From the NCBI GenBank assembly GCA_963976055.1, contig CAXBJB010000005.1, positions 1 to 64,000 of the forward strand: a stretch of 64,000 nucleotides of DNA, given 5' to 3'. Positions 46,040 to 56,744 of this stretch are shown piece after piece; within the stretch, counting starts at the first letter, position 1; every line of letters begins with the position of its first letter. A program made the translations under genes and the position numbers. Below the pieces are notes generated by a model. That model made no database searches, was not told the DNA's origin, and saw nothing but the letters and a program-made list of their open reading frames with translations. The stretch is from UBA1479 sp963976055. GTDB taxonomy: Bacteria; Pseudomonadota; Alphaproteobacteria; Rhodospirillales; Casp-alpha2.

Positions 46040-47404
46040 TTAGCCCGCCAAGCGGGCACCCGCCGCGCCGCCGAACATCGCTTCCATCTCGCGGCGGATT
46101 TGCGTGGCGCTCAGGGTTTCGTCCACGGCGACGTCGTCCCAGGTCAGCATGGCGTCCTTGGCCACGGGGCGGATGACCTTCATCTGATGGGCGAGCCCCA
46201 GCGGCAGGCGCCCGTCGGCCATGGATTTGGCCGCCGGCTGCAGCGTGCCGAACACGGTCGACCCGCCTTCGCCATCGAGCATGTCGCCGGGGGCAAGGGC
46301 GCGCTTGGCCGTCGCCACCACGTCGGCGTTGAAGCAGGTGGCGACACCCGTGGGCTCGCCCCTCAGGCCGATAGAAGCGACGGAGATGCCCAATTCCAGA
46401 CCGATCATGTGCCATTTCTTGTAGTTGCACATGTAGCGGCCGGAGGGATCGGTCACGACCTGGTATTCCTCGAAACAGCGGCGGATGTAATCCGTGTCGG
46501 CCTCGACGCAGACCCAGACCCCCTTGCGGATGTCGTGGGGGATCGGCGTGCCGTCGGGCTTGAGCGACGCCACCGCCTCGACCAGGCCCTTCTTTTCCAA
46601 AACCCCGCCTTCGTCGCGGGGACGCATCAGGGTCGGGATGTCGTCGATCGATCCCGGCGGAAAGGCCAATCCGTCCTCGGGTGCTTCCAGCCCCGTCGCG
46701 TTGGCGATGACGGCGGTTTCGATGGCCGGCTTGGAGCCGTCGAGGAAAGCGTTGAACATCTTGGGGTTGAGGCCCCCGGCCTTGGCCTGTTCGGCGGTCA
46801 GGCCCCAATGGTCCCACACCGTTTCCGGCGTCGATTCCCGGAAGTGCGGCAGCCACTTGTGGCCGCGCCCGGCCGCCACCACGGGAAAGCCCGCCGTGCG
46901 CGCCCAATCGACCAGCTCGCACGCCAGGGCCGGCTGATCGCCGTAGGCCAACGAATAGATCACCCCGGCGTCCCCGGCCTTGGCGGCCAGCAGCGGCCCG
47001 CAGAAGGCATCGGCCTCGACCGTCACGTTGACGACATGCTTGCCGGCGGCGAAGGCGGCCAGACAGTGATCGACCGCAGCCACGGGATTGCCGGTGCATT
47101 CGACGATGATGTCGATGGCGGGATGGTTGATCAGGGCCTGCCAGTCGTCGGACAGATAAGTCTGGCCGGACGTCACGGCGGCGTCGAGCGAGGCCACGTT
47201 GGTGCGCGCCGCCGACCAGCCGACCCGGTCCAGGTTGGCCCGGGCGTTCGCCGGGCTCAGGTCGACCACGCCCGCGACGTGCACACCCGGCGTCTTCGGC
47301 GCCTGCGCCAGGTACATGGAGCCGAACTTGCCGGCGCCGATCAGACCGACGCGGATCGGCCGGCCTTCGGCCGCACGGACCTTCAGCAGCATAAACAGAT
47401 TCAT
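46040..47404 (-). CDS. Homoserine dehydrogenase-like oxidoreductase with SAF domain
   Basis: A 454-residue protein: an N-terminal Rossmann domain (IRVGLIGAGKFGSMYLAQ, about 17-34, and TGNPVAAVDHCL), a middle catalytic-like part with VVAAGRGHKWLPHF, and a C-terminal SAF-like domain (about 365-430; KRALAPGDMLDGEGG, PLGLAHQMKVI). The family is often annotated as NAD(P)-dependent oxidoreductase or, through its SAF domain, mislabelled FlgA. Relatives take part in sugar-acid or branched-sugar metabolism. The reaction here is not known. RBS is weak; start chosen where the conserved sequence opens. Confidence 0.75.
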   Translation of the reverse strand: MNLFMLLKVRAAEGRPIRVGLIGAGKFGSMYLAQAPKTPGVHVAGVVDLSPANARANLDRVGWSAARTNVASLDAAVTSGQTYLSDDWQALINHPAIDIIVECTGNPVAAVDHCLAAFAAGKHVVNVTVEADAFCGPLLAAKAGDAGVIYSLAYGDQPALACELVDWARTAGFPVVAAGRGHKWLPHFRESTPETVWDHWGLTAEQAKAGGLNPKMFNAFLDGSKPAIETAVIANATGLEAPEDGLAFPPGSIDDIPTLMRPRDEGGVLEKKGLVEAVASLKPDGTPIPHDIRKGVWVCVEADTDYIRRCFEEYQVVTDPSGRYMCNYKKWHMIGLELGISVASIGLRGEPTGVATCFNADVVATAKRALAPGDMLDGEGGSTVFGTLQPAAKSMADGRLPLGLAHQMKVIRPVAKDAMLTWDDVAVDETLSATQIRREMEAMFGGAAGARLAG

Positions 47405-47494
47405 GGATGTCTCCTCAACATGCGACACGCAGTTCCAGGAGCCCCCCCGGGTCCGGCAGTCTAGTAAACCGGGCCCGACCGTCAATGACCAAAG

Positions 47495-48493
47495 TCACAG
47501 GATGAAATCGCGGGTTGCCGCCCCCGTCGCCTCGTAGCCGCGCACCTGGAGTGCCGCCGTGGCCGCGTTGGCGACGACGGCGAGCCGCGTTGTCGGATTG
47601 AGGATCGGCGGCGCGACCCAGTCGAAGCCGTCCTCGACCCCGTCCCGGCAGGCTTCCATCCGGGCGAGGCGACCCGGGCTGTCGAAGCCCCGCAGGCGGC
47701 CCGCGAAGGGCCCGGCGACCCAGTGGTTGGCGATGGCCGCCCCGCCGCCATCGCGGATAAAGGCCTGCGTTTCCGTGCGTTCGATGACGCAGCCTTCATG
47801 CGGTTCCGTCCCCGACAGGGAGAAGAAGGCCGGCACGGCGATGGGCGTTTCGGCAAGCAGGGTTTTCGCCGCGTCGTAACTGCGGCAGGTTTCGAAGGCT
47901 AGGCGCAGCAGATGCGTGGGCGGCATCAGGCGCCGCCGCCAGATCCGAGTCCGCTCGATCGCCCAATCGAGCCAGCAACTCGCCGTGCACGTCTTCATCG
48001 GTGGCTGGTTGAGCGCCGCCGAAAAACGCCCCGGCGCCAGGGCGGTGGCCGCCCCCACGAACCCCGGCCAGGTGACGTTGAGCCAGTCCCCCGCGTCGCC
48101 CGTCTGGCGCGCGACCACCACGTTCCGCCCCAGGCCGTGGAGCGGCCAGTCGAGGGTGCGCAACATGCGGTTGCCGCGGCCCGAGGGCGGACGGCCCACG
48201 GCCGTGGTGCAGGACCATTCATAGGAGAGGTTCAGCATGTAGACGCCGGGGGCCCCCAGCATCCCGGCGCAGGCGTCGAGATCGGCGCGATAGGGCGTCG
48301 GGCAATCGGCCAGCCAGGTCCGCGTCAGGCGGTCGCCCAGGCCGAGGAACAGGGGGCCGTAATGGTCGCGGCCCGCGCGGAACAAGTCCTCGAAGCGCGC
48401 CTGCTCGGCCTCGGCCACGGCAAGCACACCGCCCCGCCCGGCTTCAACCAGGGGAATCGCCGGAAGATCGGCCGGAGTGCTGAGCTCATCCAT
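47495..48493 (-). CDS. Cysteine Ntn-hydrolase, acid ceramidase/choloylglycine hydrolase-like
   Basis: A 332-residue protein. The segment SYEWSCTTAVGRPP (Cys near 94) would expose the nucleophilic cysteine, and RMLRTLDWPLHGLGRNVVVAR is the conserved Arg-Asp stretch after it. Similar patterns are seen in N-acylethanolamine amidase, acid ceramidase and penicillin V acylase-like enzymes, which cleave amide bonds. In the animal enzymes the nucleophile is unmasked by self-cleavage; here the residues before Cys would have to be removed in the same way. No signal peptide, so intracellular. The substrate is unknown. Confidence 0.65.
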   Translation of the reverse strand: MDELSTPADLPAIPLVEAGRGGVLAVAEAEQARFEDLFRAGRDHYGPLFLGLGDRLTRTWLADCPTPYRADLDACAGMLGAPGVYMLNLSYEWSCTTAVGRPPSGRGNRMLRTLDWPLHGLGRNVVVARQTGDAGDWLNVTWPGFVGAATALAPGRFSAALNQPPMKTCTASCWLDWAIERTRIWRRRLMPPTHLLRLAFETCRSYDAAKTLLAETPIAVPAFFSLSGTEPHEGCVIERTETQAFIRDGGGAAIANHWVAGPFAGRLRGFDSPGRLARMEACRDGVEDGFDWVAPPILNPTTRLAVVANAATAALQVRGYEATGAATRDFIL

Positions 48494-48630
48494 GGCCAGA
48501 ATATATCCCCGGATTGTTGCAATTTCTCGGAAATCGACCGTCGGGCCTTTTCAAATCCGCCCCAGTCTGGCATGTCCGCTTGTCCGCGACGCCGTGCAGA
48601 CTATAATTCCCCGCCTGAAACGGAGTTTCC

Positions 48631-50022
<1,392 letters not shown>

Positions 50023-50036
50023 GCGGATGACGCGGA

Positions 50037-50315
50037 ATGCCGGACCAACCCGATCCCCTGCCCGGCTTTCCCATGAAATACATCGTGTTCACGTCGGCGC
50101 GGGGCGAGGCCCCCGTGCTATTCCCCCACGACTTCACCCATAGCTGGGTGGCGGGCGAACTCAGGCCCCTGAAGGCCGTCGCGGCGGGTTTCGTTGAAAT
50201 GGACGCGGACGGCCGGATCCGCTGCTTCGGGCATTCGAGCAGCCTGAACCTGCCGTCGCGCGGCGAGGCGGACGCGGCGCTGGTCCGCCGTCACCTAAAA
50301 GGCGACGGTCGATAG
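50037..50315 (+). CDS. Small uncharacterised protein
   Basis: A 92-residue protein with sequence MKYIVFTSARGEAPVLFP from residue 13, probably a beta-alpha fold, and CFGHSSSLNLPSRGEAD near the middle. Not recognised. It starts 14 bases after the purB stop, so it is probably co-expressed. The second ATG (50073) may be the true start because it opens the conserved-looking MKYIVF strand. Confidence 0.6.
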   Translation: MPDQPDPLPGFPMKYIVFTSARGEAPVLFPHDFTHSWVAGELRPLKAVAAGFVEMDADGRIRCFGHSSSLNLPSRGEADAALVRRHLKGDGR

Positions 50316-50338
50316 TCCGGCAAAGTCCGTTCGGGAAA

Positions 50339-50662
50339 TTATTCGCTTTTGATCTGCTCGGCCGCGGTGTGCAGCAAGTCGTCGAGCTTGCGCCGGATCT
50401 GGTCTTCGGTAATCGACAAGCCGTGCTTTTCGATATCGCCCATGACCTTGCGGACGACATCGTCGACGCCGGGTTCGTCCAGATCGGCCAGGACGACTTC
50501 GCGGGCATAGGCGTCGGCGTCGGAGCCCTTCAGCCCAAAGGCCTCGGCCAGCCACAGGCCGAGCAGCTTGTTGCGCCGGGATTCCGCCTTGAACCGCTGT
50601 TCTTCGTCCAACTGGTACTTGGCTTCATAACCTTTTTCCCGGTCCTTGAAGGCGTCAGACAT
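50339..50662 (-). CDS. F1-ATPase inhibitor subunit zeta (DUF1476)
   Basis: A 107-residue helical protein with the DUF1476 pattern: SDAFKDREKGYEAKYQLDEEQ and LWLAEAFGLKGSDADAYAREVV. In Paracoccus this family is the zeta inhibitor of the F1-ATPase, blocking ATP hydrolysis with its N-terminal helix; the family is confined to alphaproteobacteria. ATG at 50662; the 5' extension is not conserved. In many related genomes it lies between purB and purC, as here. Confidence 0.9.
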   Translation of the reverse strand: MSDAFKDREKGYEAKYQLDEEQRFKAESRRNKLLGLWLAEAFGLKGSDADAYAREVVLADLDEPGVDDVVRKVMGDIEKHGLSITEDQIRRKLDDLLHTAAEQIKSE

Positions 50663-50789
50663 GTCCTGGGCTCCCGTTCTGGCCAATGAGTAATGGGTTT
50701 CGCTGGGCTTATTTACGCGGGTTGGCGCGTCATCGCAACATCCGGTGCAACTGCTGGCGCAATCTGTCCGCAAGCCTTATGTAACGATC

Positions 50790-51548
50790 ATGTGCACACT
50801 CGTCATTCTACGCCGCCCGGGCCATGACTGGCCACTGATCGTCGCCGCCAACCGCGACGAGATGGCCAACCGGCTTTCCGACCCGCCGGGCCGCCACTGG
50901 CCGGACGCTCCCCATGTCACGGCCGGGCGGGACAGAACCGCCGGCGGCACCTGGTTGGGCGTCAACGACGACCGCATGGTGGCCGGCGTGTTGAACCGCC
51001 ACGGATCGCTGGGCCAGGAAGCCGGCAAGCGGTCGCGCGGCGAATTGCCGCTGGAGGCCCTGAGCCACGGCGAGGCCGAGGCCGCCGCCGAGGCCTTGGC
51101 CCATCTCGACGGCAGCGCCTATCGGTCGTTCAACCTGATCGTCGGCGACGTGAACCGCGCCTTCTGGATTTCCGGCAACGGCCGGGACCCCAAGGTTTCC
51201 GTCCACGAAATCGAGCCGGGCCTGTCGATGGTCACGGCCCATGACCTGAACGACGACACGTCGGCGCGCATCGGCCGTTATCGCCCGTTGTTCGAGGCGG
51301 CGCCACCGCCCGAGCCGGCCCGGGGGGCCGACGGATGGGACGCCTGGGTCGCCTTGATGTCGGAGTTCAAGGAATGGCAGGGCGGCAGCGAGCGCGATTC
51401 CATGGCCTTCACCACGGATTTCGGCTTCCAGACCGTCTCATCGTCGCTGATCGCCCTGCCCAAACCCTTCGATCCGGCCCTGAAACCCCAGTGGCTGTTC
51501 TGTCCCGGGCGCCCCCGGCCCGGCGGGTTCCGGCCAATCACCGGCTGA
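50790..51548 (+). CDS. NRDE family protein (Ntn-hydrolase fold)
   Basis: A 252-residue TANGO2/NRDE-type protein named for its Asn-Arg-Asp-Glu motif (ANRDEMANR, about 20-28). The chain starts MCTLVI, leaving Cys2 at the N-terminus after methionine removal, as needed for an Ntn nucleophile, and the GGTWLGV motif follows (about 52). Eukaryotic TANGO2 affects haem and lipid handling; the bacterial role is unknown. Lies between the ATPase inhibitor and purC. Confidence 0.85.
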   Translation: MCTLVILRRPGHDWPLIVAANRDEMANRLSDPPGRHWPDAPHVTAGRDRTAGGTWLGVNDDRMVAGVLNRHGSLGQEAGKRSRGELPLEALSHGEAEAAAEALAHLDGSAYRSFNLIVGDVNRAFWISGNGRDPKVSVHEIEPGLSMVTAHDLNDDTSARIGRYRPLFEAAPPPEPARGADGWDAWVALMSEFKEWQGGSERDSMAFTTDFGFQTVSSSLIALPKPFDPALKPQWLFCPGRPRPGGFRPITG

Positions 51549-51560
51549 TCCCCTATTCTG

Positions 51561-51589
51561 TTGAGAGTGCCTGCGGACGCTGCTATATG
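51561..51589 (+). promoter_or_regulatory. Candidate sigma-70 promoter of purC-purS-purQ
   Basis: TTGAGA (51561-51566), a 17-base spacer and TATATG (51584-51589), about 80 bases before purC. Good fit for a housekeeping promoter. No purine riboswitch structure was recognised in the leader. Confidence 0.55.
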
Positions 51590-51668
51590 GTGCGTCTAAC
51601 CCCTCCCCCGCAGGCGACGCCCCATTTCGGAGCGACCACAAAGGGGAACTTCACGAGGGCACAAACCC

Positions 51669-52436
51669 ATGGCAAGACGCAGACAGATTTACGAAGGCAA
51701 GGCAAAGGTCCTTTTCGAGGGCCCGGAACCCGGCACCATCGTTCAGTACTTCAAGGACGACGCGACCGCCTTCAACAACCAGAAAAAGGGCACCATCACC
51801 GGCAAGGGGGTGCTCAACAACCGGATTTCCGAGTATTTGATGCTTCGCCTCGGCGAGATCGGCGTGCCGACCCACTTCGTGCGGCGCCTCAACATGCGCG
51901 AGCAGCTGGTCCGCGAGGTCGAGATCATTCCCGTCGAGATCATCGTGCGCAACGTCGCCGCCGGCACGTTTTCCAAGCGCTTCGGCATGGAGGAAGGCAC
52001 GGCCCTGCCGCGCTCGATCATCGAATTCTGCTACAAGTCGGACGAACTGGGCGATCCCCTGATCGCCGAGGAACACGTCACCGCCTTCGGCTGGGCGACG
52101 CCGCAGGACATGGACGAGATCATGGCCCTGTCCTTGCGCATCAACGACTATCTGTCGGGCCTGTTCATGGGCATCGGCCTGAAACTGGTCGATTTCAAGC
52201 TGGAATTCGGCCGCCTGTGGGAAAACGACCAGCAGATGCGCATCGTGCTGGCCGACGAGATCAGCCCCGATTCCATGCGCCTGTGGGACCTCGTGACCAA
52301 CGAAAAGATGGACAAGGACCGGTTCCGCCGCGACCTCGGCAATGTCGCGGAGGCCTATCAGGAGGTCGCCCGGCGCCTCGGCATCCTGCCGGAATCGGGC
52401 CCCGTCGACATCAAGGAACCGGAGACCGTTCAGTAA
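51669..52436 (+). CDS. purC: SAICAR synthetase
   Basis: A 255-residue enzyme joining CAIR and aspartate. IYEGKAKVLFEGPEPG (nucleotide-binding hairpin), EIIVRNVAAGTFSKR (signature 1) and LKLVDFKLEFGR (signature 2) are all present. Followed by purS one base after the stop, hence one operon. Confidence 0.97.
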   Translation: MARRRQIYEGKAKVLFEGPEPGTIVQYFKDDATAFNNQKKGTITGKGVLNNRISEYLMLRLGEIGVPTHFVRRLNMREQLVREVEIIPVEIIVRNVAAGTFSKRFGMEEGTALPRSIIEFCYKSDELGDPLIAEEHVTAFGWATPQDMDEIMALSLRINDYLSGLFMGIGLKLVDFKLEFGRLWENDQQMRIVLADEISPDSMRLWDLVTNEKMDKDRFRRDLGNVAEAYQEVARRLGILPESGPVDIKEPETVQ

Positions 52437-52437
52437 G

Positions 52438-52683
52438 ATGAAAGCACGCGTCCACGTTACCCTGAAATCCGGCGTTCTCGACCCGCAAGGCAAGGCGGTG
52501 CAGCATTCGCTGGCCGGGCTCGGCTTCGCCGGCGTCAACGACGTGCGCCAGGGCAAGTACATCGAACTGGACCTGGCCGAAACCGACCCCGCCAAGGCCA
52601 AGGAAACCGTGGAGGCCATGTGCCGGAAGCTGCTGGCCAACACGGTGATCGAGAACTTTTCCGTCGATATCTCCGAAGGCTGA
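52438..52683 (+). CDS. purS: FGAM synthase subunit PurS
   Basis: An 81-residue small subunit that bridges PurL and PurQ in the split FGAM synthase. KARVHVTLKSGVLDPQGKAV is the family signature. The start lies one base after the purC stop and the gene runs to 9 bases before purQ, so expression is coupled. Confidence 0.96.
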   Translation: MKARVHVTLKSGVLDPQGKAVQHSLAGLGFAGVNDVRQGKYIELDLAETDPAKAKETVEAMCRKLLANTVIENFSVDISEG

Positions 52684-52692
52684 TCCCCCGCC

Positions 52693-53394
<702 letters not shown>

Positions 53395-53448
53395 GGTCGG
53401 CCGCGCCAACCCGGCCGTTCCCGCAGGCCCTTAAAGGAGGGTCACGAG

Positions 53449-54894
53449 ATGCTGAACATCCGGCCCGTCGTGCACCTTCTGGGTCTGCTGGCCTGTTTTG
53501 TGTCCGTGCTTATGTGCGTCCCGGCCCTGGCCGACGCGATCTATCATAATAAGGACTGGGAATCGTTCACGGCGGCCGCCCTGATCACCGGCTTCATCGG
53601 CATCGCCCTGGCCATCGCCGCCTGGCCCAAGGACGGCATCAAACTGAACCTGCGGCAGGCGTTCCTGGTCACGGCCCTGGGCTGGGTCACCGTGGCGGCC
53701 ATCGCCGCGATCCCGTTCCTGGGCCTGGGCATCAGCCTGACCGACGCGCTGTTCGAATCCATGTCGGGCATCACCACCACGGGATCGACCATCCTGACCG
53801 GCCTGGATCACCTGCCGCCGGGCATCCTGTTGTGGCGCGCGATCCTGCAATGGCTGGGCGGCATCGGGATCATCGCCATGGCGATCCTCATGCTGCCGCT
53901 GATGCGCGTCGGCGGCATGCAGCTGTTCAAGATCGAAAGTTCGGACACGGGCGAGAAGTTCAGCGCCAGCGCGTTCCAGATGGTCATCTACCTGATGGCC
54001 TTCTACACGCTGCTGACGGTGCTTTGCGCTTTGCTTTACTTCATCTTCGGGATGTCCCTGTTCGACGCCGTGACCCATGCCATGGCGACGGTATCGACCG
54101 GCGGCTATTCAACCCATGACGCGTCCTTCGGGTTTTTCAAGAACCCGGCCCTGCACTGGGTCGCCACGGCGTTCATGGCCGCCGGCGCCATTCCGTTCTA
54201 CCTGTACATCAAGGCCGCGCGGGGCAGTCCGGGCCAAATATTCTCCGATGAACAGGTGTGCGGCTTCATCACCCTTTTGGTCGTCGTCAGCCTCGGCCTG
54301 GCCGGCTGGATGACCTGGGAGCGCGGCATTTCCTTTCCCGAAGCCCTGACCCTGACCGCGTTCAACGTGACCTCGGTGGTGACCACCACGGGCTTCGCCA
54401 CCGACGACTACACGACCTGGGGTCCGGGCGGGGTCGGGGTGTTCCTGGCTCTCATGTACATCGGCGGCTGTTCGGGGTCGACCTCGGGCGCGATCAAGAT
54501 CTATCGCCATCAGATCCTCTACAAACTGGTGCGCGCCCATGTGAAACGCCTGTTCAGCCCCAACCGGGTGATCCAGCTGACCTATAACGGCGCCCCCGTG
54601 CCCGACGACGTGCCCTATTCCATCCTCGCCTTCCTGGCCGTGTTCGTGGCGACCATCGCCGTGTTCACGGTGGCGCTGTCGTTCCTGGAACTGGATATCC
54701 TGACGGCCTATTCGGCGACGGTGACCGCGATCACCAACGTCGGCCCGGGCCTGGGCCCGATCATCGGCCCGGCGGGCAACTTTCAGCCCCTGCCCGACGC
54801 GGCGAAATGGATTCTGACGCTGGCCATGCTGGCCGGGCGGCTTGAGGTGCTGGCCCTGCTTGTCATGTTCGACCGGGATTTCTGGCGCTACTAA
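53449..54894 (+). CDS. trkH: TrkH family potassium uptake protein
   Basis: A 481-residue K+ transporter with four M1-P-M2 repeats. Filter glycines sit in the pore segments ITTTGSTIL, VSTGGYST, VVTTTGFAT and TNVGPGLGP. A TrkA/Ktr regulatory partner is not encoded in this window. AAAGGAGGG precedes the ATG. It overlaps tail-to-tail with the PilZ gene by four bases. Confidence 0.94.
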   Translation: MLNIRPVVHLLGLLACFVSVLMCVPALADAIYHNKDWESFTAAALITGFIGIALAIAAWPKDGIKLNLRQAFLVTALGWVTVAAIAAIPFLGLGISLTDALFESMSGITTTGSTILTGLDHLPPGILLWRAILQWLGGIGIIAMAILMLPLMRVGGMQLFKIESSDTGEKFSASAFQMVIYLMAFYTLLTVLCALLYFIFGMSLFDAVTHAMATVSTGGYSTHDASFGFFKNPALHWVATAFMAAGAIPFYLYIKAARGSPGQIFSDEQVCGFITLLVVVSLGLAGWMTWERGISFPEALTLTAFNVTSVVTTTGFATDDYTTWGPGGVGVFLALMYIGGCSGSTSGAIKIYRHQILYKLVRAHVKRLFSPNRVIQLTYNGAPVPDDVPYSILAFLAVFVATIAVFTVALSFLELDILTAYSATVTAITNVGPGLGPIIGPAGNFQPLPDAAKWILTLAMLAGRLEVLALLVMFDRDFWRY

Positions 54895-55211
54895 GCCGCG
54901 TCGAAGGCTTCCTGAATTTCCGCCCGCAGCATTTCCTGCCGCTCGCCGTCGATGCGGAATTCGATGGCAACCCCCTTGCCCGTCAGGCGTGAGACGACGC
55001 CGGGCAATTCACCCAGCCCGTCAATGCGAAGATCGACCGCGTCGCCCGCGGCAAAGGCATGCTGGGTCCGGCCAAGAATATCGGAAAATTCGACCTGCTC
55101 CCCCTGCCGGGAAATGTCGCGCAGAAGTCCCGTTCTCGTCTCCGCCTTGGAGGATACGAAGATAAGCTCGCTGATATCGAACCGGCGCGCGGCGCGGCGT
55201 TCTTCAGGCAT
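54891..55211 (-). CDS. PilZ domain protein
   Basis: A 106-residue protein, essentially one PilZ domain. The c-di-GMP-binding RxxxR motif is ERRAARRFD at the start and the second motif is LLRDISRQGEQVEF, where the usual D/NxSxxG is DISRQG. Both halves look functional. Its target is unknown; no c-di-GMP enzyme is in the window. Confidence 0.82.
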   Translation of the reverse strand: MPEERRAARRFDISELIFVSSKAETRTGLLRDISRQGEQVEFSDILGRTQHAFAAGDAVDLRIDGLGELPGVVSRLTGKGVAIEFRIDGERQEMLRAEIQEAFDAA

Positions 55212-55297
55212 GGTCAGGACCTCCACCTTAAGGGTTGATCCCCCATGAGCGGGTCGATTCTACACCAACCCGCCCCGCGCCGCCACCGCGCGGCTGT

Positions 55298-56713
55298 TTA
55301 CGCCGTCAACAGATTCATCAGCGGGCGGATGTCCTCGGCGGTGTCCAGGCCGGCCACGAAGTCCTTCACCTTGGCCGCCTTGGCCTCGCCCAGCACCGGA
55401 ATCGCAAGCGCATCGTACTTGCGGTCCAGGTCCGCCGCCGAAACGGGGTTTTCCGGGCTGCCCCGGCGGTTGCGCTCGGTATGGGACAACTCCCGCCCGT
55501 CCGTGGTCACCACCGTGACCCGCGCCATGTGGCGCGCACCCGGCCCCTCGGCCTCGATCGCGGGATCGACCTCGGCGTCGATGCGGTCGATGAACCTGAG
55601 CACCTCGGGCGCCTTGATGCGGTCCTCGGTGAACTGGGCGGTGAAGGCCTCACCGTCCAGGGCGATCATGGCGAGCCCGTAATACAGGTTCATCTGCGCC
55701 GCCGTGATGCCCTGGGCCTTGTAGGGCCAGGCGCAATGGACATAGGTCGGATGGCTGACATATGCCGTGATGCGGTCGATGTCGGCGGCGGCCAGATTGT
55801 TGTCCGTCATCACGGCGCGGAGCGCGTCGAGGGCGCCGTGAATGCTGGTCACCATGGCGTGGGGCTTGAAGCCCGTGCGCAGGACTTCCCATTGCATGTC
55901 CTGGCCGGGCATCAGGCCCTGCACGGCGCGATCGACATTGATCTTACCGGCAAAGGCGGCGAGGAAGCCGCCGTATTCGGCCTCGACCATGTCGGAAATG
56001 CCGGTGAAGCCCTTGGCCGCCAGCTCTGCCCCCCGGACTCCGGCTTCGGCGGCGCGGCCGGAATGCAGGCGCTTGACCATGGCCCCTTCCTGGGCCGCCA
56101 TCAGCCCGGCCCCGAGGGAACCCGCGATGCCCAGCGCATGGGCCGTCGCGGCGGCGTCCAGGCCCATCATGCGCGCCGCCGTGGCGGCGGCGACCAGCGG
56201 GCCGACGGTGCCCTGGGGGTGGAAGCCGCGCAGCAGCAGGTCCGTTCCCGCGGCCGCGCCGATGCGGCAGGCGACCTCGTAGCCCGCCGCCATGGCCGTC
56301 AGCACCAGCGAGCCCGGCACCCCGGCGCGGCGCGTGCCCAACAGGCGTTCGCCCATGTTCAGCGCCACCGGCACGGCGATGGAATTGGGATGGGTGATCG
56401 CGTCGCGATGAATGTCGTCCATCTCGAACGCATGGCCCGCCGTGGCGTTGACCAGCACGGCGTTGGCCACGGGGACCATGCGCAGCATACCGATCAGCGA
56501 GGCCTCGGGCGTGCCGCCGTCATGATCGACCAGATCCGCGACCATGCGGGTCCACGGCAGGGTGGCACCGTGCAGGCAGCAGGCCAGCCCGTCGAGGACG
56601 GCGAGCTTCAGATGTTCGACGACCTCCACCGGCAGGTCCTCGAACGTCAGTCCGGCGGCGAAATCCGCCAGAACCGCAGTCGCCCCCGGCACCGCCCTGT
56701 CGGCGTCCTTCAT
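55298..56713 (-). CDS. MmgE/PrpD family protein
   Basis: A 471-residue member of the 2-methylcitrate dehydratase superfamily, which also holds cis-aconitate decarboxylases, iminodisuccinate epimerase and itaconate-forming enzymes. GHAFEMDDIHRDAITHPNS (written in part) and KPHAMVTSIHGALDAL are the conserved cores. prpB/prpC are absent, so a propionate role is not implied. ATG at 56713 has GGAG spaced well; a GTG six codons earlier is possible. Downstream partner of the dioxygenase gene (31 bases). Confidence 0.83.
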   Translation of the reverse strand: MKDADRAVPGATAVLADFAAGLTFEDLPVEVVEHLKLAVLDGLACCLHGATLPWTRMVADLVDHDGGTPEASLIGMLRMVPVANAVLVNATAGHAFEMDDIHRDAITHPNSIAVPVALNMGERLLGTRRAGVPGSLVLTAMAAGYEVACRIGAAAGTDLLLRGFHPQGTVGPLVAAATAARMMGLDAAATAHALGIAGSLGAGLMAAQEGAMVKRLHSGRAAEAGVRGAELAAKGFTGISDMVEAEYGGFLAAFAGKINVDRAVQGLMPGQDMQWEVLRTGFKPHAMVTSIHGALDALRAVMTDNNLAAADIDRITAYVSHPTYVHCAWPYKAQGITAAQMNLYYGLAMIALDGEAFTAQFTEDRIKAPEVLRFIDRIDAEVDPAIEAEGPGARHMARVTVVTTDGRELSHTERNRRGSPENPVSAADLDRKYDALAIPVLGEAKAAKVKDFVAGLDTAEDIRPLMNLLTA

Positions 56714-56744
56714 CACGTCTCCATCCTTCACTTGGTGCGCGCGC

